Shown one piece after another: positions 7,839 through 16,500 of a DNA stretch of 40,722 nt. The DNA is from Hyphomicrobiales bacterium (lineage in GTDB: Bacteria; Pseudomonadota; Alphaproteobacteria; Rhizobiales; NORP267). The stretch spans positions 1 to 40,722 of the forward strand of contig JAUYJB010000154.1 in the NCBI GenBank assembly GCA_030688605.1, in the 5' to 3' direction. A program made the position numbers and the translations under genes. Each line of letters opens with the position of its first letter. The first letter of the stretch is position 1. Under the pieces are notes generated by a model, which was given only the letters and a program-made list of their open reading frames with translations, did no database searches and had not been told where the DNA came from.

Positions 7839-8975
7839 ATGGGCTTCAAGTGCGGCATCGTCGGGCTGCCCAATGTCGGCAAGTCCACCCTGTTCAACGC
7901 CTTGACGCAGACCGCGGCGGCGCAGGCGGAGAACTATCCCTTCTGCACCATCGATCCCACTGTCGGCGAGGTGGCGGTGCCCGACCCGCGCCTCGACACG
8001 ATCGGCAAAATCGCCAAGTCGCCGCGCATCGTGCCGACCAGGCTGACCTTCGTCGACATCGCCGGCCTGGTGCGCGGCGCCTCCAAGGGCGAAGGGCTGG
8101 GCAACCGCTTTCTCGCCTATATCCGCGAGGTCGACGCCATCGCCTATGTGCTGCGCTGCTTCGAGGATCCCGACGTCACCCATGTCGAGGGGCGCATCGA
8201 CCCGATCGCCGATGCCGAGACCCTGGAAACCGAGCTGATGCTGGCCGACCTGGACAGCCTCGAGCGCCGCCGCGAGGCGCTGGAGAAAAGGGCCCGCGGA
8301 GGCGACCGGGAGGCCAAGTCGCAACTCCACCTTGTCGACCGCGCGCTTGAGCTGCTTCGCGACGGCAAGCCTGCGCGGCTCGCCTTCATCGCCAAGGAGG
8401 ACAAGGCCGCCTTCCGGGCGCTGAACCTGCTCACCTCCAAGCGCGCGCTCTATGTCTGCAACGTCGACGAGGCCTCGGCCGCCACCGGCAACGCCTATTC
8501 CCGCAGCGTCGAGGACATGGTCGCCCGGCAGGCGCGCGAAGCGGCCGCCGCCTCCGGCGCCCAGCCCAGGCCGCCCGCGGTGGTCGTCATCTCGGCCAAG
8601 ATCGAGGCCGAGCTGGCGCAGCTCGACCGGCAAGAGCGGCGCGACTATCTCTCCACCCTCGGCCTTGCCGAGCCGGGGCTCGACCGGCTGATCCGCGCCG
8701 GCTACGAGCTGCTCGACCTCATCACCTTCTTCACCGCCGGGCCGAAGGAGGCCCACGCCTGGACGCTTGTCCGCGGCGCCACCGCCGTCGAGGCCGCGGC
8801 GGTCATCCACACCGATTTCGCCCGCGGTTTCATCCGCGCCTTGACCATCGCTTACGACGACTATGTCGCCCACGGCGGCGAACAGGGCGCGCGCGACGCC
8901 GGCAAGGCCCGCGACGAGGGCAAGGACTATGTGGTCAAGGACGGCGACGTGCTGTTGTTCAAGTTCGCGGTTTGA
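7839..8975 (+). CDS. ychF: Redox-regulated ribosome-associated ATPase YchF
   Basis: A 378-residue Obg-family P-loop protein that prefers ATP to GTP. The P-loop GLPNVGKST is at residues 8-16, followed by the G3 block DIAGLVRGAS. The G4 position reads NVDE rather than NKxD, as expected for this ATP-using family. A central coiled region (SLERRREALEKRARGG) is followed by the C-terminal TGS-like domain. The protein is somewhat longer than the usual 363-365 residues because of an insertion around QAREAAAASGAQPRPP. The ATG at 7839 lies 2 bases after the pth stop; longer frames upstream would overlap pth. Confidence 0.95.
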   Translation: MGFKCGIVGLPNVGKSTLFNALTQTAAAQAENYPFCTIDPTVGEVAVPDPRLDTIGKIAKSPRIVPTRLTFVDIAGLVRGASKGEGLGNRFLAYIREVDAIAYVLRCFEDPDVTHVEGRIDPIADAETLETELMLADLDSLERRREALEKRARGGDREAKSQLHLVDRALELLRDGKPARLAFIAKEDKAAFRALNLLTSKRALYVCNVDEASAATGNAYSRSVEDMVARQAREAAAASGAQPRPPAVVVISAKIEAELAQLDRQERRDYLSTLGLAEPGLDRLIRAGYELLDLITFFTAGPKEAHAWTLVRGATAVEAAAVIHTDFARGFIRALTIAYDDYVAHGGEQGARDAGKARDEGKDYVVKDGDVLLFKFAV

Positions 8976-8984
8976 GGAATGGAC

Positions 8985-9461
8985 ATGGAACAGCGAATCT
9001 ATTTCGACGATCTTCCGGCCGGCGAGACGGTCCGGTTTCCGGCGAGCTATCCAGTCAGCGCCGAGGAGATCGTCGAATTCGCCAGCGCCTACGACCCGCA
9101 GCCGATGCATCTGAGCGAGGAGGCGGGCAAGGCCTCGATCCTCGGCGGTCTGGCGGCGTCCGGCTGGCATGCCTGCGCGATGGCCATGCGGCTGATGTCG
9201 GACGGCTACATAGACCGCGCCGTGGCCATGGGCTCGCCCGGCCTCGACGAGTTGAAATGGCTGAAGCCCGTGCGTCCCGGCGACACGCTCTACATGGAGC
9301 GCACCTGCCTTGAGGCGCGGCTTCTGAGGAGCAAGCCCGGTGTCGGCGTCTGCAAGTTCCGCTGGGTGGTCTACAACCAGGCCGACGAGCCCGTCGTCGA
9401 CATGGTCGGCGCGCAGATGTTCTTCACCCGGGAACAGGCGCAGGCGGGAGAGCGCGCCTGA
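8985..9461 (+). CDS. MaoC-like hot-dog dehydratase, first of a tandem pair
   Basis: A 158-residue single hot-dog domain protein of the MaoC/(R)-specific enoyl-CoA hydratase type. The active-site block FASAYDPQPMHLSEE, with Asp and His, is followed by GGLAASGWHACAMAMRL. I chose the ATG at 8985 because GAGGA lies six bases before it; that motif abuts the alternative ATG at 8979. Its stop overlaps the start of the second MaoC gene by one base. Such pairs often form a heterodimer or process CoA-thioesters with bulky acyl groups. The substrate cannot be told from the sequence. Confidence 0.85.
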   Translation: MEQRIYFDDLPAGETVRFPASYPVSAEEIVEFASAYDPQPMHLSEEAGKASILGGLAASGWHACAMAMRLMSDGYIDRAVAMGSPGLDELKWLKPVRPGDTLYMERTCLEARLLRSKPGVGVCKFRWVVYNQADEPVVDMVGAQMFFTREQAQAGERA

Positions 9462-9937
9462 TGCACTATTTCGAGGATATCACGGTGGGCGAGCCGGCCG
9501 AGATCGGCACCCACACCTTCACCGAGGACGAGATGCTCCGCTTTGCGGAAAAATACGACCGCCAGGACTATCACCTCGACCCGGAAGCCGCCAAGACGGG
9601 ACCCTTCGGCGGGCTGATCGCCAGCGGCTGGTACACCGGCGCGGTGTTCCAGGGCTTCTTCGCCCGCCATCTCCTCAAGATCGCCGACGATCTGCGCCGG
9701 GCCGGAAGGCCGGTCGCCCGCCTCGGGCCGTCGCCGGGTTTCACGGACTTGAAATGGCCGCGGCCGGTCTTTGCCGGCGACACGGTCAGCTTCCGCACCA
9801 CGGTGGAGAAAAAGCGCCCGCTCGCCACTCGGCCCGGCTGGGGCGCCGTGCATTTCCACAATGAGGGCTTCAACCAGAAGGGCGAGCTCGTCTACGCCTT
9901 CCACGGCGTCACCTTCATCGAGCGACGGCCCGCCTGA
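9461..9937 (+). CDS. MaoC-like hot-dog dehydratase, second of a tandem pair
   Basis: A 158-residue hot-dog protein that resembles the preceding gene in layout but is clearly divergent. Its active-site block is FAEKYDRQDYHLDPEAAKTGPFGGLIASGWYTG, quoted here as two joined parts: the catalytic Asp-x-x-x-x-His part and the glycine-rich helix. Its start overlaps the stop of its partner (TGATG), so translation is probably coupled. The operon seems to end here; the next 760 bases hold no gene. Confidence 0.85.
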   Translation: MHYFEDITVGEPAEIGTHTFTEDEMLRFAEKYDRQDYHLDPEAAKTGPFGGLIASGWYTGAVFQGFFARHLLKIADDLRRAGRPVARLGPSPGFTDLKWPRPVFAGDTVSFRTTVEKKRPLATRPGWGAVHFHNEGFNQKGELVYAFHGVTFIERRPA

Positions 9938-10040
9938 CTGCCTCGTCACACTGTCAATGAGCAACCGGAAAATGCCCCTGAGCCGAGGGGCGGGCTTCGC
10001 CGTTGCCGCGATTCGCCGCAGGGCTCTTTCGAGATAGGGG

Positions 10041-10209
10041 CTAGAGCGGTTCATGGTTATAGGGGATCAATTCGATGGGCCAAATCGGTTCATCCGGGCA
10101 GGCGTGGGCCGCGACGCGCGATACGGGATATCGGGCGAGCGCGGCAACGAACCCGGATGAACCGATTTGGCCCATCGAATTGATCCCCTATAACCATGAA
10201 CCGCTCTAG
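10041..10209. repeat. Palindromic element, copy A: perfect 58-bp inverted arms, 53-base loop
   Basis: The left arm (10041-10098) and right arm (10152-10209) are perfect reverse complements over 58 bases, beginning CTAGAGCGGTTCATGG and ending in its complement. The 53-base centre (10099-10151) is not shared between the arms. Transcribed, it would form a very long hairpin. Related copies lie at 16501-16541 and 40452-40616. Ends, size and absence of a coding region fit a MITE-like non-autonomous element. Short frames read through it on both strands and are artefacts. Confidence 0.9.
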
Positions 10210-10700
10210 CTGTGGAGCCTTAAGCCCAGCCTCAAGCCTTCACGGGCAGCCCCGCCATCGTGCGGGACGGGCGCGGCCTGGACGGCCTCCCCGGGTGGCC
10301 GCGCCGAGCATCCCTCCCCCGTCAGCGGGAGATTAGGTTGGGCTTCCCTCCTCTGGTCATCCCGGCCGAAGCGGAGCGGAGAGCCGGGATCCTGTAACCT
10401 CCAGCGTCAATGATGGGGCTCGGCGGATACTGGGTCACCCGGTCAAGCCGGGTGACGACGAATGAGGGTTGATCGAAGCCCTGCCCTCCCTCCTTCGTCA
10501 TGTGTGGACGGCCCCTGCGTTGCAAGAGCTTTGTTGACGTGGCTCGGCGACCTGGTCGGGTGCGGTCATGTGTCCGGCCTTTGTGCGCGGCGCGTCAGGG
10601 CCGGGCTTCTGTGATGGAAGGGTGTGTGTCAATCCCTCGGTTCGCTCCTGTCGCAGGGAACATGCTTCTGTTCGGGGTCGGTCGGCGGACCGGCGGCCCA
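10210..10700. repeat. Gene-free interval with dispersed palindromic repeats
   Basis: No convincing gene is visible. Two hairpins stand out. One pairs ATCCCGGC (10359-10366) with GCCGGGAT (10383-10390). The other pairs GTCACCCGG (10434-10442) with CCGGGTGAC (10448-10456). The GTCATCCCGGCCGAAGCG...GGTGACGACGA layout is a familiar intergenic repeat of Hyphomicrobiales genomes. A further CGCGGCC/GGCCGCG pair occurs near 10265-10298. The remainder holds nothing I can name. Confidence 0.55.
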
Positions 10701-11483
10701 TCAGAGGCCGAGGAAATCGGAAACGGCGGCGAGCAAGGCGTCGGGGTCCTGCATATGCGGGCAGTGGCCGAGGCCGAGCAGTTCGACGACACTGGCATCG
10801 GCTAGACGCCCCGCCAGTTCGCGGGCAAGCGGCGCCGGCGTCGCGGCATCCTTCTCGCCGACCACGATCAGGATCGGGTTGCGGACCTTATCCAGATCGG
10901 CGCCAAGGTCGAGAATGGCGAGCGCCCGGCAGGCGGACGCAAAGACGCTCGCGTCGATGCCTTCGAAGACGGCCTTGCGGCCGGCGATCAATTTGGGGTT
11001 TGCGGCAATGAAATCGTCGGGAAACAGGCGCTGCATCGCGGCCTGAGCGACCGCCCCCATGCCCGCCTCCTCGACCTTGCCGGCAAGCGCCCTGAAGGTC
11101 GCGCGTCCCGCCTCGGGAAAGCCGACGGCGCTGCCGACCAGGACCAAGCGGCGGAACCTCTCGCCATGGTGCATCGCCAGTGTCAGCGCCACGAAGCCGC
11201 CGAGACCGTTGCCGAGAATATCGGTGTCGGGGGCGAGCGACAGCGCGTCGAACAGTTCGGCGATGCGCTCGGCATAGCCCGCGACCGGCTCGGCCGGCTC
11301 AGAAAGGCCGAATCCCGGCATGTTGACCAGAATCAGCCGCCGCCCGGAAATCCTGTCAGCGAGCGGCTTGAACGATGTGCGGTCGGACAGCAGCGAATGC
11401 AGCAGCACCAGCGGGCGCCCCCGCCCTACCGTCTCGATGTCCAACCGGTGCGCGCCCATTCCGCCGTCCACTCGCCGGACCAT
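10701..11483 (-). CDS. Alpha/beta-fold hydrolase with glycine at the nucleophile position
   Basis: A 260-residue alpha/beta hydrolase-fold protein. The fold signatures are present: PLVLLHSLLSDRTSF after strand 3, ILVNMPGFGLSEP, the nucleophile elbow ILGNGLGGFVAL, the acid VVGEKDAATP and the histidine GLGHCPHMQDP. At the elbow the family pattern G-x-S-x-G reads G-N-G-L-G, so the expected Ser (residue 93, codon 11205-11207, GGT) is glycine. The rest of the protein looks intact. The start is uncertain: ATG at 11483 or 11459. It may be a non-hydrolytic family member, a recently inactivated enzyme or one with another mechanism. It lies just downstream of the doxX-like gene. Confidence 0.75.
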   Translation of the reverse strand: MVRRVDGGMGAHRLDIETVGRGRPLVLLHSLLSDRTSFKPLADRISGRRLILVNMPGFGLSEPAEPVAGYAERIAELFDALSLAPDTDILGNGLGGFVALTLAMHHGERFRRLVLVGSAVGFPEAGRATFRALAGKVEEAGMGAVAQAAMQRLFPDDFIAANPKLIAGRKAVFEGIDASVFASACRALAILDLGADLDKVRNPILIVVGEKDAATPAPLARELAGRLADASVVELLGLGHCPHMQDPDALLAAVSDFLGL

Positions 11484-11578
11484 CAACAAGGATACGCCGG
11501 GCGGCGGGCCCGGCGCACCCGAAGCGTAACGAAAAGCGCGGAAAAACGCGACCGAATCCGCACGATCGCGGAGCGCGC

Positions 11579-12043
11579 TCAGAACTCCTTGCCGATCGCG
11601 GCGTCGATCGAGTAGCGCCCGCCGCCGCGGATCAGGAAGTAGAATAGCGCGATCCCCCACAGGAGCGCGAATTCATAACCGCCCTGCGTGACGAAAAATC
11701 CATTGGGCATGTGATGAATCAGCACCAGAACGGCCATCTCGATGAACGCGAACAGGGCCGCCAGCCGCGTGAACAGGCCCACCGTTATGGCCAGCCCGCC
11801 GACCAGCTCGGTGAGCCCGACGACGACGACCCAGAAAACGGCCGGCGCATATCCCGAGTTCTCGAAGAATTGCGCGGTTCCGGAAATGCCCCCGCCGCCG
11901 AACATGCCGAACAGCTTTTGCGCCCCGTGCGGCATGAGCGAGAGCCCCACAAAGACGCGCAGCAGCGGCTCGGCGAGCCCGTCGAGCGATGAATAGAACC
12001 CGCCCAGGGCGGGAATATACAATGCGGCTTTATCCGAGTTCAT
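11579..12043 (-). CDS. DoxX family membrane protein
   Basis: A 154-residue inner-membrane protein with four predicted helices and the DoxX pattern (LRVFVGLSLMPHGAQKLFG, then GLTELVGGLAITVGLFTRLAA and HHMPNGFF). DoxX-type proteins are small quinone- or redox-linked membrane subunits with varied or unknown roles. AAGGAGGG lies at good distance from the ATG at 12043; longer upstream frames lack such a site. It is followed on the same strand by the alpha/beta hydrolase gene after about 95 bases; cotranscription is possible. Confidence 0.85.
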   Translation of the reverse strand: MNSDKAALYIPALGGFYSSLDGLAEPLLRVFVGLSLMPHGAQKLFGMFGGGGISGTAQFFENSGYAPAVFWVVVVGLTELVGGLAITVGLFTRLAALFAFIEMAVLVLIHHMPNGFFVTQGGYEFALLWGIALFYFLIRGGGRYSIDAAIGKEF

Positions 12044-12376
12044 ATCCGTCCCTCCTTTTCCGGAAAACAGGCGTGATGCAATCGACAGCACGGAACCCGA
12101 TGCGTTCTTGAAGAGATTTTCTGCTCCTTCCCATTGCTACAATCATAGCGCCCGCTTGGCGCCGTGCACAGCCCGCCGCCGAACGGATCCGTCGCACACC
12201 CGCATCAATCCTTGACCGGGAGGAGGCGCGGCGTCTACCTACGCCGGGCGCGCTGCCGAAAAGGTGCGAAGGAAGGTGTTGCCTGGGTTCCCTCTCCCCA
12301 TCGGGGAGAGGTCATTGCGGAGGCGTCAAGCGGCCGTTTTGCAATAGCCTGCAAGGGCGATGGCGAGGGAGATGAA
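12044..12376. other. Divergent intergenic region doxX / maiA with a perfect hairpin
   Basis: A 333-base gap between divergent genes that must contain both promoters. A perfect 9-bp hairpin with a 3-base loop, CCTCTCCCC/GGGGAGAGG, lies at 12291-12311. It matches a short palindrome common between genes in Hyphomicrobiales. An open frame entering maiA from 12164 has no ribosome-binding site and no recognisable content, so it is not counted as part of maiA. Confidence 0.5.
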
Positions 12377-13018
12377 ATGATCAAGCTTTGGGGCTATTTC
12401 CGTTCGACGGCCGCCTATCGGGTGCGAATCGGGCTCAATCTGAAGGGGATTGCGCACGCGCACGACTATGTCCATCTCGCCAAGGGCGAGCACCTCAGCG
12501 ACACCTTCAAGGCGCTCAACCCGCAGCAGCTGCTGCCGGTTCTGGAGGTCGAGCAGGCCGGAACGCGCCACGCGCTGATCCAGTCGATGGCGATCCTGGA
12601 ATATCTCGACGAGACCCACCCCGAACCGCCGTTCCTGCCCAAGGGGGCGCTGGCGCGCGCGCAGGTGCGGGGCATCGCCGACATCGTCGCCTGCGACATC
12701 CATCCGGTGAACAATCTCAGGGTGCTGAAATATCTGCGCGGGCCCCTGGGCCAGGAGGAAGCGGCGGTCAACGCATGGATCGCGCACTGGATCGCCACCG
12801 GATTCGAGGCCATCGAGGCGCTGATCAAGGGCGGCGAATTCTGCTTCGGCGACCACCCGACGCTCGCCGACATCTGCCTGGTGCCGCAGATCTTTAACGC
12901 GCGGCGCTTCAAGGTCGACCTCGCGCCCTACCCGAAGATTTGCAAAGTGGAGGCGCACTGCGCCAAGATCGCCGCATTCGCCGAGGCCCACCCGGACAAG
13001 CAGCCGGACGCGGAGTGA
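12377..13018 (+). CDS. maiA: Maleylacetoacetate isomerase (zeta-class glutathione S-transferase)
   Basis: A 213-residue zeta-class GST that converts maleylacetoacetate to fumarylacetoacetate, using glutathione, in tyrosine/homogentisate breakdown. The N-terminal thioredoxin-like domain opens LWGYFRSTAAYRVRIGLNLKG, here split as the Ser/catalytic helix part and the following helix; Q-S-M-A-I-L-E-Y-L-D binds the glutathione gamma-glutamyl group. The C-terminal helical domain has ADICLVPQIFNARRF. The ATG at 12377 follows GAGGGAG. No other homogentisate gene is adjacent, so a general GST role remains possible. Confidence 0.87.
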   Translation: MIKLWGYFRSTAAYRVRIGLNLKGIAHAHDYVHLAKGEHLSDTFKALNPQQLLPVLEVEQAGTRHALIQSMAILEYLDETHPEPPFLPKGALARAQVRGIADIVACDIHPVNNLRVLKYLRGPLGQEEAAVNAWIAHWIATGFEAIEALIKGGEFCFGDHPTLADICLVPQIFNARRFKVDLAPYPKICKVEAHCAKIAAFAEAHPDKQPDAE

Positions 13019-13121
13019 GGCCCTGGGCTCGATTGCCGTTTGCCCCGAAGCGCCGCATAATCGGCGCCGCAGCGAGGTCCAAATTTCGCCACGGGCGCGT
13101 GTGAGCGTGGCCAGGAAAGGA

Positions 13122-14315
13122 ATGATCCAGGTGCCGCAACCCTACGTCGTACGCCGGGCCTTCGGGCGCGCGGCTGCCGCCGCTATTGGCGCGATGGCGC
13201 TGTTTGCGCCGCTTGCCGGTTCGGCGCAGCAGAGCACGGCCTGCCTGCTTCTGGAGCGCGAGCTTGCGGCCTACGGCACTTCGGCCTATGGCGGGCCGGC
13301 GGTGGCCGGCCTCAACCGGACCATCGAACAGCAGCAAGGCGCGCTGACCACGACCGACAGTCACGCCCGCAGGATCGGCTGCTACAAGCGCGGCTTTCTG
13401 TTCTTCCAGCCGGAACGGCCGCCCGAATGCCCGCGGCTTCTCGACACCATCGACAGGATGAAGCGCAATCTCGCCGATCTGGCGGCGCGGCGCGACCGCC
13501 TCGTCGGACCGGTGAACCCCAACGATCCGGGCCGGCAGCGCATTCTGCGCCTGCTCGGCGAGAACCGCTGCGGCCCGCAATATACGCAATATGCGAGCGT
13601 CCGCCCGTTACGCGGTCTGTTCGACCCGCTGTTCGAGGAGGATTCCGGGCCGCAGGGGGGCTATAGCGGCGGCATCTACGGCAACCGCATGCTCGGAGAC
13701 ATGCCCACCTACCGCACCTTGTGCGTGCGCACGTGCGACGGATATTACTTCCCGATCAGTTTCGCGGCCCTGCCCGATCGCTTCGAGCAGGACGCCCAGC
13801 AATGCCGGTCGATGTGCCCGAGCGCCGTGGTCGAGCTCTATGTGCACGAGAACCCCGGCAGCAGCGTGGAGCAGATGGTCTCCCTCGGCGGCCGTCCCTA
13901 TACGTCGATCCCGACCGCGTTCCTGTACCGCAAGGAATATGTCAAGGGCTGCTCGTGCAATCCCTATACGCTGGCGCTGGAACAGGCCGAGCAGGAGCTA
14001 GCGTCCAAGGGCGACCCGACCGTGAAGGTGCCCGACATCGTGCCGCAGGACGAAAGCGGCGCGCCGGCGCTGGCGTCGGAGGGAGAAGCCACGGGCATCC
14101 CGGCCTCGGAGGAAGGAGACGGCGTCAGCATCTTCCGCCCGGGCGAGTCCGAGCCGCGCTTCGTTGCGCCCTACCCGTCCGCCGTCCCCGCGCTTCCCGA
14201 CGGCGCCGGGCCCAAGATCATCGAGGTTCCGCCGGCGGGCGGAGCCGGGCAGGAGACCTCGCCGGCGCCGAAAAACACGGAAGAGCCGTTTCAGGACCCC
14301 GCCGCGATGCGCTAG
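13122..14315 (+). CDS. Exported DUF2865 domain protein
   Basis: A 397-residue secreted protein with a signal peptide (about residues 1-28, ending GSAQQ). The central region carries the DUF2865 hallmark cysteines: LCVRTCDGYYFPISF, then QQCRSMCP, then VELYVHENPG with MVSLGGRPYT, then a CSC motif. A short heptad-like stretch (about residues 95-125) could form a coiled coil. The last 110 residues are rich in Pro, Gly, Ala and Glu and probably disordered. AGGAAAGG precedes the ATG at 13122; a GTG at 13101 is the alternative. The domain is largely confined to Hyphomicrobiales; no function is known to me. Confidence 0.82.
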   Translation: MIQVPQPYVVRRAFGRAAAAAIGAMALFAPLAGSAQQSTACLLLERELAAYGTSAYGGPAVAGLNRTIEQQQGALTTTDSHARRIGCYKRGFLFFQPERPPECPRLLDTIDRMKRNLADLAARRDRLVGPVNPNDPGRQRILRLLGENRCGPQYTQYASVRPLRGLFDPLFEEDSGPQGGYSGGIYGNRMLGDMPTYRTLCVRTCDGYYFPISFAALPDRFEQDAQQCRSMCPSAVVELYVHENPGSSVEQMVSLGGRPYTSIPTAFLYRKEYVKGCSCNPYTLALEQAEQELASKGDPTVKVPDIVPQDESGAPALASEGEATGIPASEEGDGVSIFRPGESEPRFVAPYPSAVPALPDGAGPKIIEVPPAGGAGQETSPAPKNTEEPFQDPAAMR

Positions 14316-14329
14316 GCGCCTTTGGCGCC
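14315..14329. terminator. Hairpin between convergent DUF2865 gene and nadE
   Basis: GGCGCC (14315-14320), TTT loop, GGCGCC (14324-14329) directly overlaps the end of the upstream gene and lies before the nadE stop. It has no U-run, so a two-way termination role is only a suggestion from its place between converging genes. Confidence 0.3.
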
Positions 14330-14356
14330 CGGCGGCGACGCGACTTGCCGCAACCC

Positions 14357-16033
14357 CTATGTCGTGCGGTCGCGGAAGCGGTTGGTGATCGGGTAGCGGC
14401 GGTCGCGGCCGAAATTCTTCTGCGTGACCTTGACGCCGGGAGCGGCCTGGCGGCGCTTGTATTCGGCGACATAGAGCATGTGCTCGACGCGGCGCACGGT
14501 CGCCGCATCGTGGCCGCGGGCGGTGATCTCGGTCACCGACATCTCCTTTTCGACCAGGCATTCGAGGATGTCGTCGAGGATGTCGTAAGGCGGCAAGGTG
14601 TCCTGATCCGTCTGGTCGGCGCGCAGCTCCGCCGACGGCGGCTTGACGAGGATGTCGGGCGGAATCACGACCCCCTCCGGCGCCAAGCCGCCCTCCGGCC
14701 GGTTGGCGTTGCGCCAGGCGGAAAGTGCGTAGACCTGGGTCTTGTAAAGGTCCTTGATCGGGTTGAAGCCGCCGGCCATGTCGCCGTAAAGGGTGGTGTA
14801 GCCGACCGAGACCTCAGATTTGTTGCCGGTGGTGACCACCATGGCGCCGAACTTGTTGGAGACGGCCATCAGCACGGTGCCGCGGGCGCGGGCCTGGATA
14901 TTCTCTTCGGCGACATCGGGCTTGAGCCCCTTGAAGAGCTCGGCCAGCGCCCGCTCGAAGCCCTCCACGGGGGCCGCGATCGGCACCGTGTCGAAGCGCA
15001 CGCCGAGGGTTTCGGCGCAAGCGGTGGCGTCGTCGATCGAGCGGTTGGAAGTGTATTTGTAGGGCAGCATCAGGCAGTGGACCCGGTCGGCGCCCAGCGC
15101 ATCGACCGACATCACCGCGCACAAGGCCGAATCGATGCCGCCGGAAAGCCCAAGCAGGACGCCGGGAAAGCCGTTCTTGTTCACGTAATCGCGCAAGCCC
15201 AACACGCAGGCGGTATAAAGCGCGGTCTCATCGTCCGGCAGCGCGGCGATCTCGCCCTTGGCGCAGCGCCAGCTCTCCGCCCCGCGCCGCCAGGCGCTCA
15301 GCCCCACCTCCTCCTTGAAGGCCGGCTGCTGGAAGGCGTAGGAGCGGTCGCCGTTGAGGCCGAAGGAGGCGCCGTCGAAGATCAGCTCGTCCTGGCCGCC
15401 CACCTGGTTGACATAGACCAGCGGCAGGCCGGTCTCCACCACCCGGGCGACGGCCACCTCAAGGCGCTGGTCGAACTTGCCCTTCCAGAACGGCGAGCCG
15501 TTGGGCACGATCAAGAGCTCGGCGCCGGTCTCCATCAGGCACTCGGGAACGTCCTCGATCCAGATGTCCTCGCAGATCGGCACGCCGATGCGCACACCGC
15601 GAAAATTGATCGGCCCCGGCATCGGCCCGGGCTTGAACACGCGCTTTTCGTCGAACGGCCCGTAATTCGGCAGCTCGACCTTGAAGCGCACCGAATCGAC
15701 CTTGCCGCCCTCGAGCAGCACATAGGCGTTGTAGAGTGCCCCGTCCTCGCGCCAGGGCGCGCCCATCAGCACCGCAGGCCCGCCATCGGCCGTATCGCCG
15801 GCCAAGGCCTCGACGCGGGCCCGGCAGGCCTCCTCGAACACCGGCTTCATGACCAGATCGTCGGGCGGATAGCCGGAAACGAACAGTTCCGGAAAGGCGA
15901 CGAGATCGGCGCCGTCGCGGGCGGCCTTGGCGCGCGCCTTACGGGCCTTTTCGAGATTGCCGTCGAGATCGCCGACCGTCGGATTGAGCTGGGCGCTGGC
16001 GATCTTCAGACTGTCTGTGTTGCGCCGTGACAT
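14357..16033 (-). CDS. nadE: Glutamine-dependent NAD+ synthetase
   Basis: A 558-residue two-domain enzyme that amidates nicotinic acid adenine dinucleotide to NAD+. The N-terminal nitrilase-type glutaminase domain (about 1-260) has the triad Glu49 (FPELFVSGYP), Lys118 (FKVELPNYG) and Cys154 (PICEDIW). The C-terminal synthetase domain has the PP-loop LSGGIDSA (296-303) and the VTTGNKSE block. Length and order are those of the NadE-glutaminase fusion. It converges on the DUF2865 gene with only 41 bases between stops. Confidence 0.96.
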   Translation of the reverse strand: MSRRNTDSLKIASAQLNPTVGDLDGNLEKARKARAKAARDGADLVAFPELFVSGYPPDDLVMKPVFEEACRARVEALAGDTADGGPAVLMGAPWREDGALYNAYVLLEGGKVDSVRFKVELPNYGPFDEKRVFKPGPMPGPINFRGVRIGVPICEDIWIEDVPECLMETGAELLIVPNGSPFWKGKFDQRLEVAVARVVETGLPLVYVNQVGGQDELIFDGASFGLNGDRSYAFQQPAFKEEVGLSAWRRGAESWRCAKGEIAALPDDETALYTACVLGLRDYVNKNGFPGVLLGLSGGIDSALCAVMSVDALGADRVHCLMLPYKYTSNRSIDDATACAETLGVRFDTVPIAAPVEGFERALAELFKGLKPDVAEENIQARARGTVLMAVSNKFGAMVVTTGNKSEVSVGYTTLYGDMAGGFNPIKDLYKTQVYALSAWRNANRPEGGLAPEGVVIPPDILVKPPSAELRADQTDQDTLPPYDILDDILECLVEKEMSVTEITARGHDAATVRRVEHMLYVAEYKRRQAAPGVKVTQKNFGRDRRYPITNRFRDRTT

Positions 16034-16500
16034 GGCGCCGGTTTATCCCGCCATGCGAGGAAGAGCAATGCGCCTGTCGCGGCGGCCCGAGCCACCTGCC
16101 CGGCCGGCCGGGCGCCCGAGCGTTGCCAAGGAAATGGGCGGGGGAGCGTTGGCCGGGGGAATAGATTGGGAAATGCCACGCCCCCCCGCTTGTCCGCCCG
16201 GAAAGGTCAGGCGAATGGGAGAGGAACGATGCTCGCCCAAGCGGGACGAACGACGCGATATCCGCCGAGTGAAGCCGTGTCGGCCGGCATGATATCCCGC
16301 AATACGGGTATGTATCACGTTTAATATATTAATAGTTGTATAACGGGCAAGATATTTTGTGGCCGCGGGCGTTGCGGCGGAGGAAGAAAAATCCTTCGCT
16401 CTGGTGGCGCGTAGGTGGTGCCAAGCGTTGGATCTTTCAGGGGGGGTGCTACCCATCCCCGTCTTGCAAAATTCAAGGGTTAGCCTCGCTTGGGCCCGGC
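16034..16500. other. Intergenic region upstream of nadE with an AT-rich patch
   Basis: No gene is visible. Most of it is GC-rich, but about 16310-16365 is strikingly AT-rich for this genome and contains a perfect 12-base palindrome TTAATATATTAA (16321-16332). It must include the nadE promoter. Nothing else can be supported. Confidence 0.4.

Noticed and set aside
13721..16030. Very long plus-strand frame (769 codons) opposite nadE
   Set aside because: It is antisense to nadE and to the DUF2865 gene, which show full family motifs. In such GC-rich DNA long shadow frames on the opposite strand are expected, and its translation is low-complexity Arg/Gly/Ala/Val without motifs.
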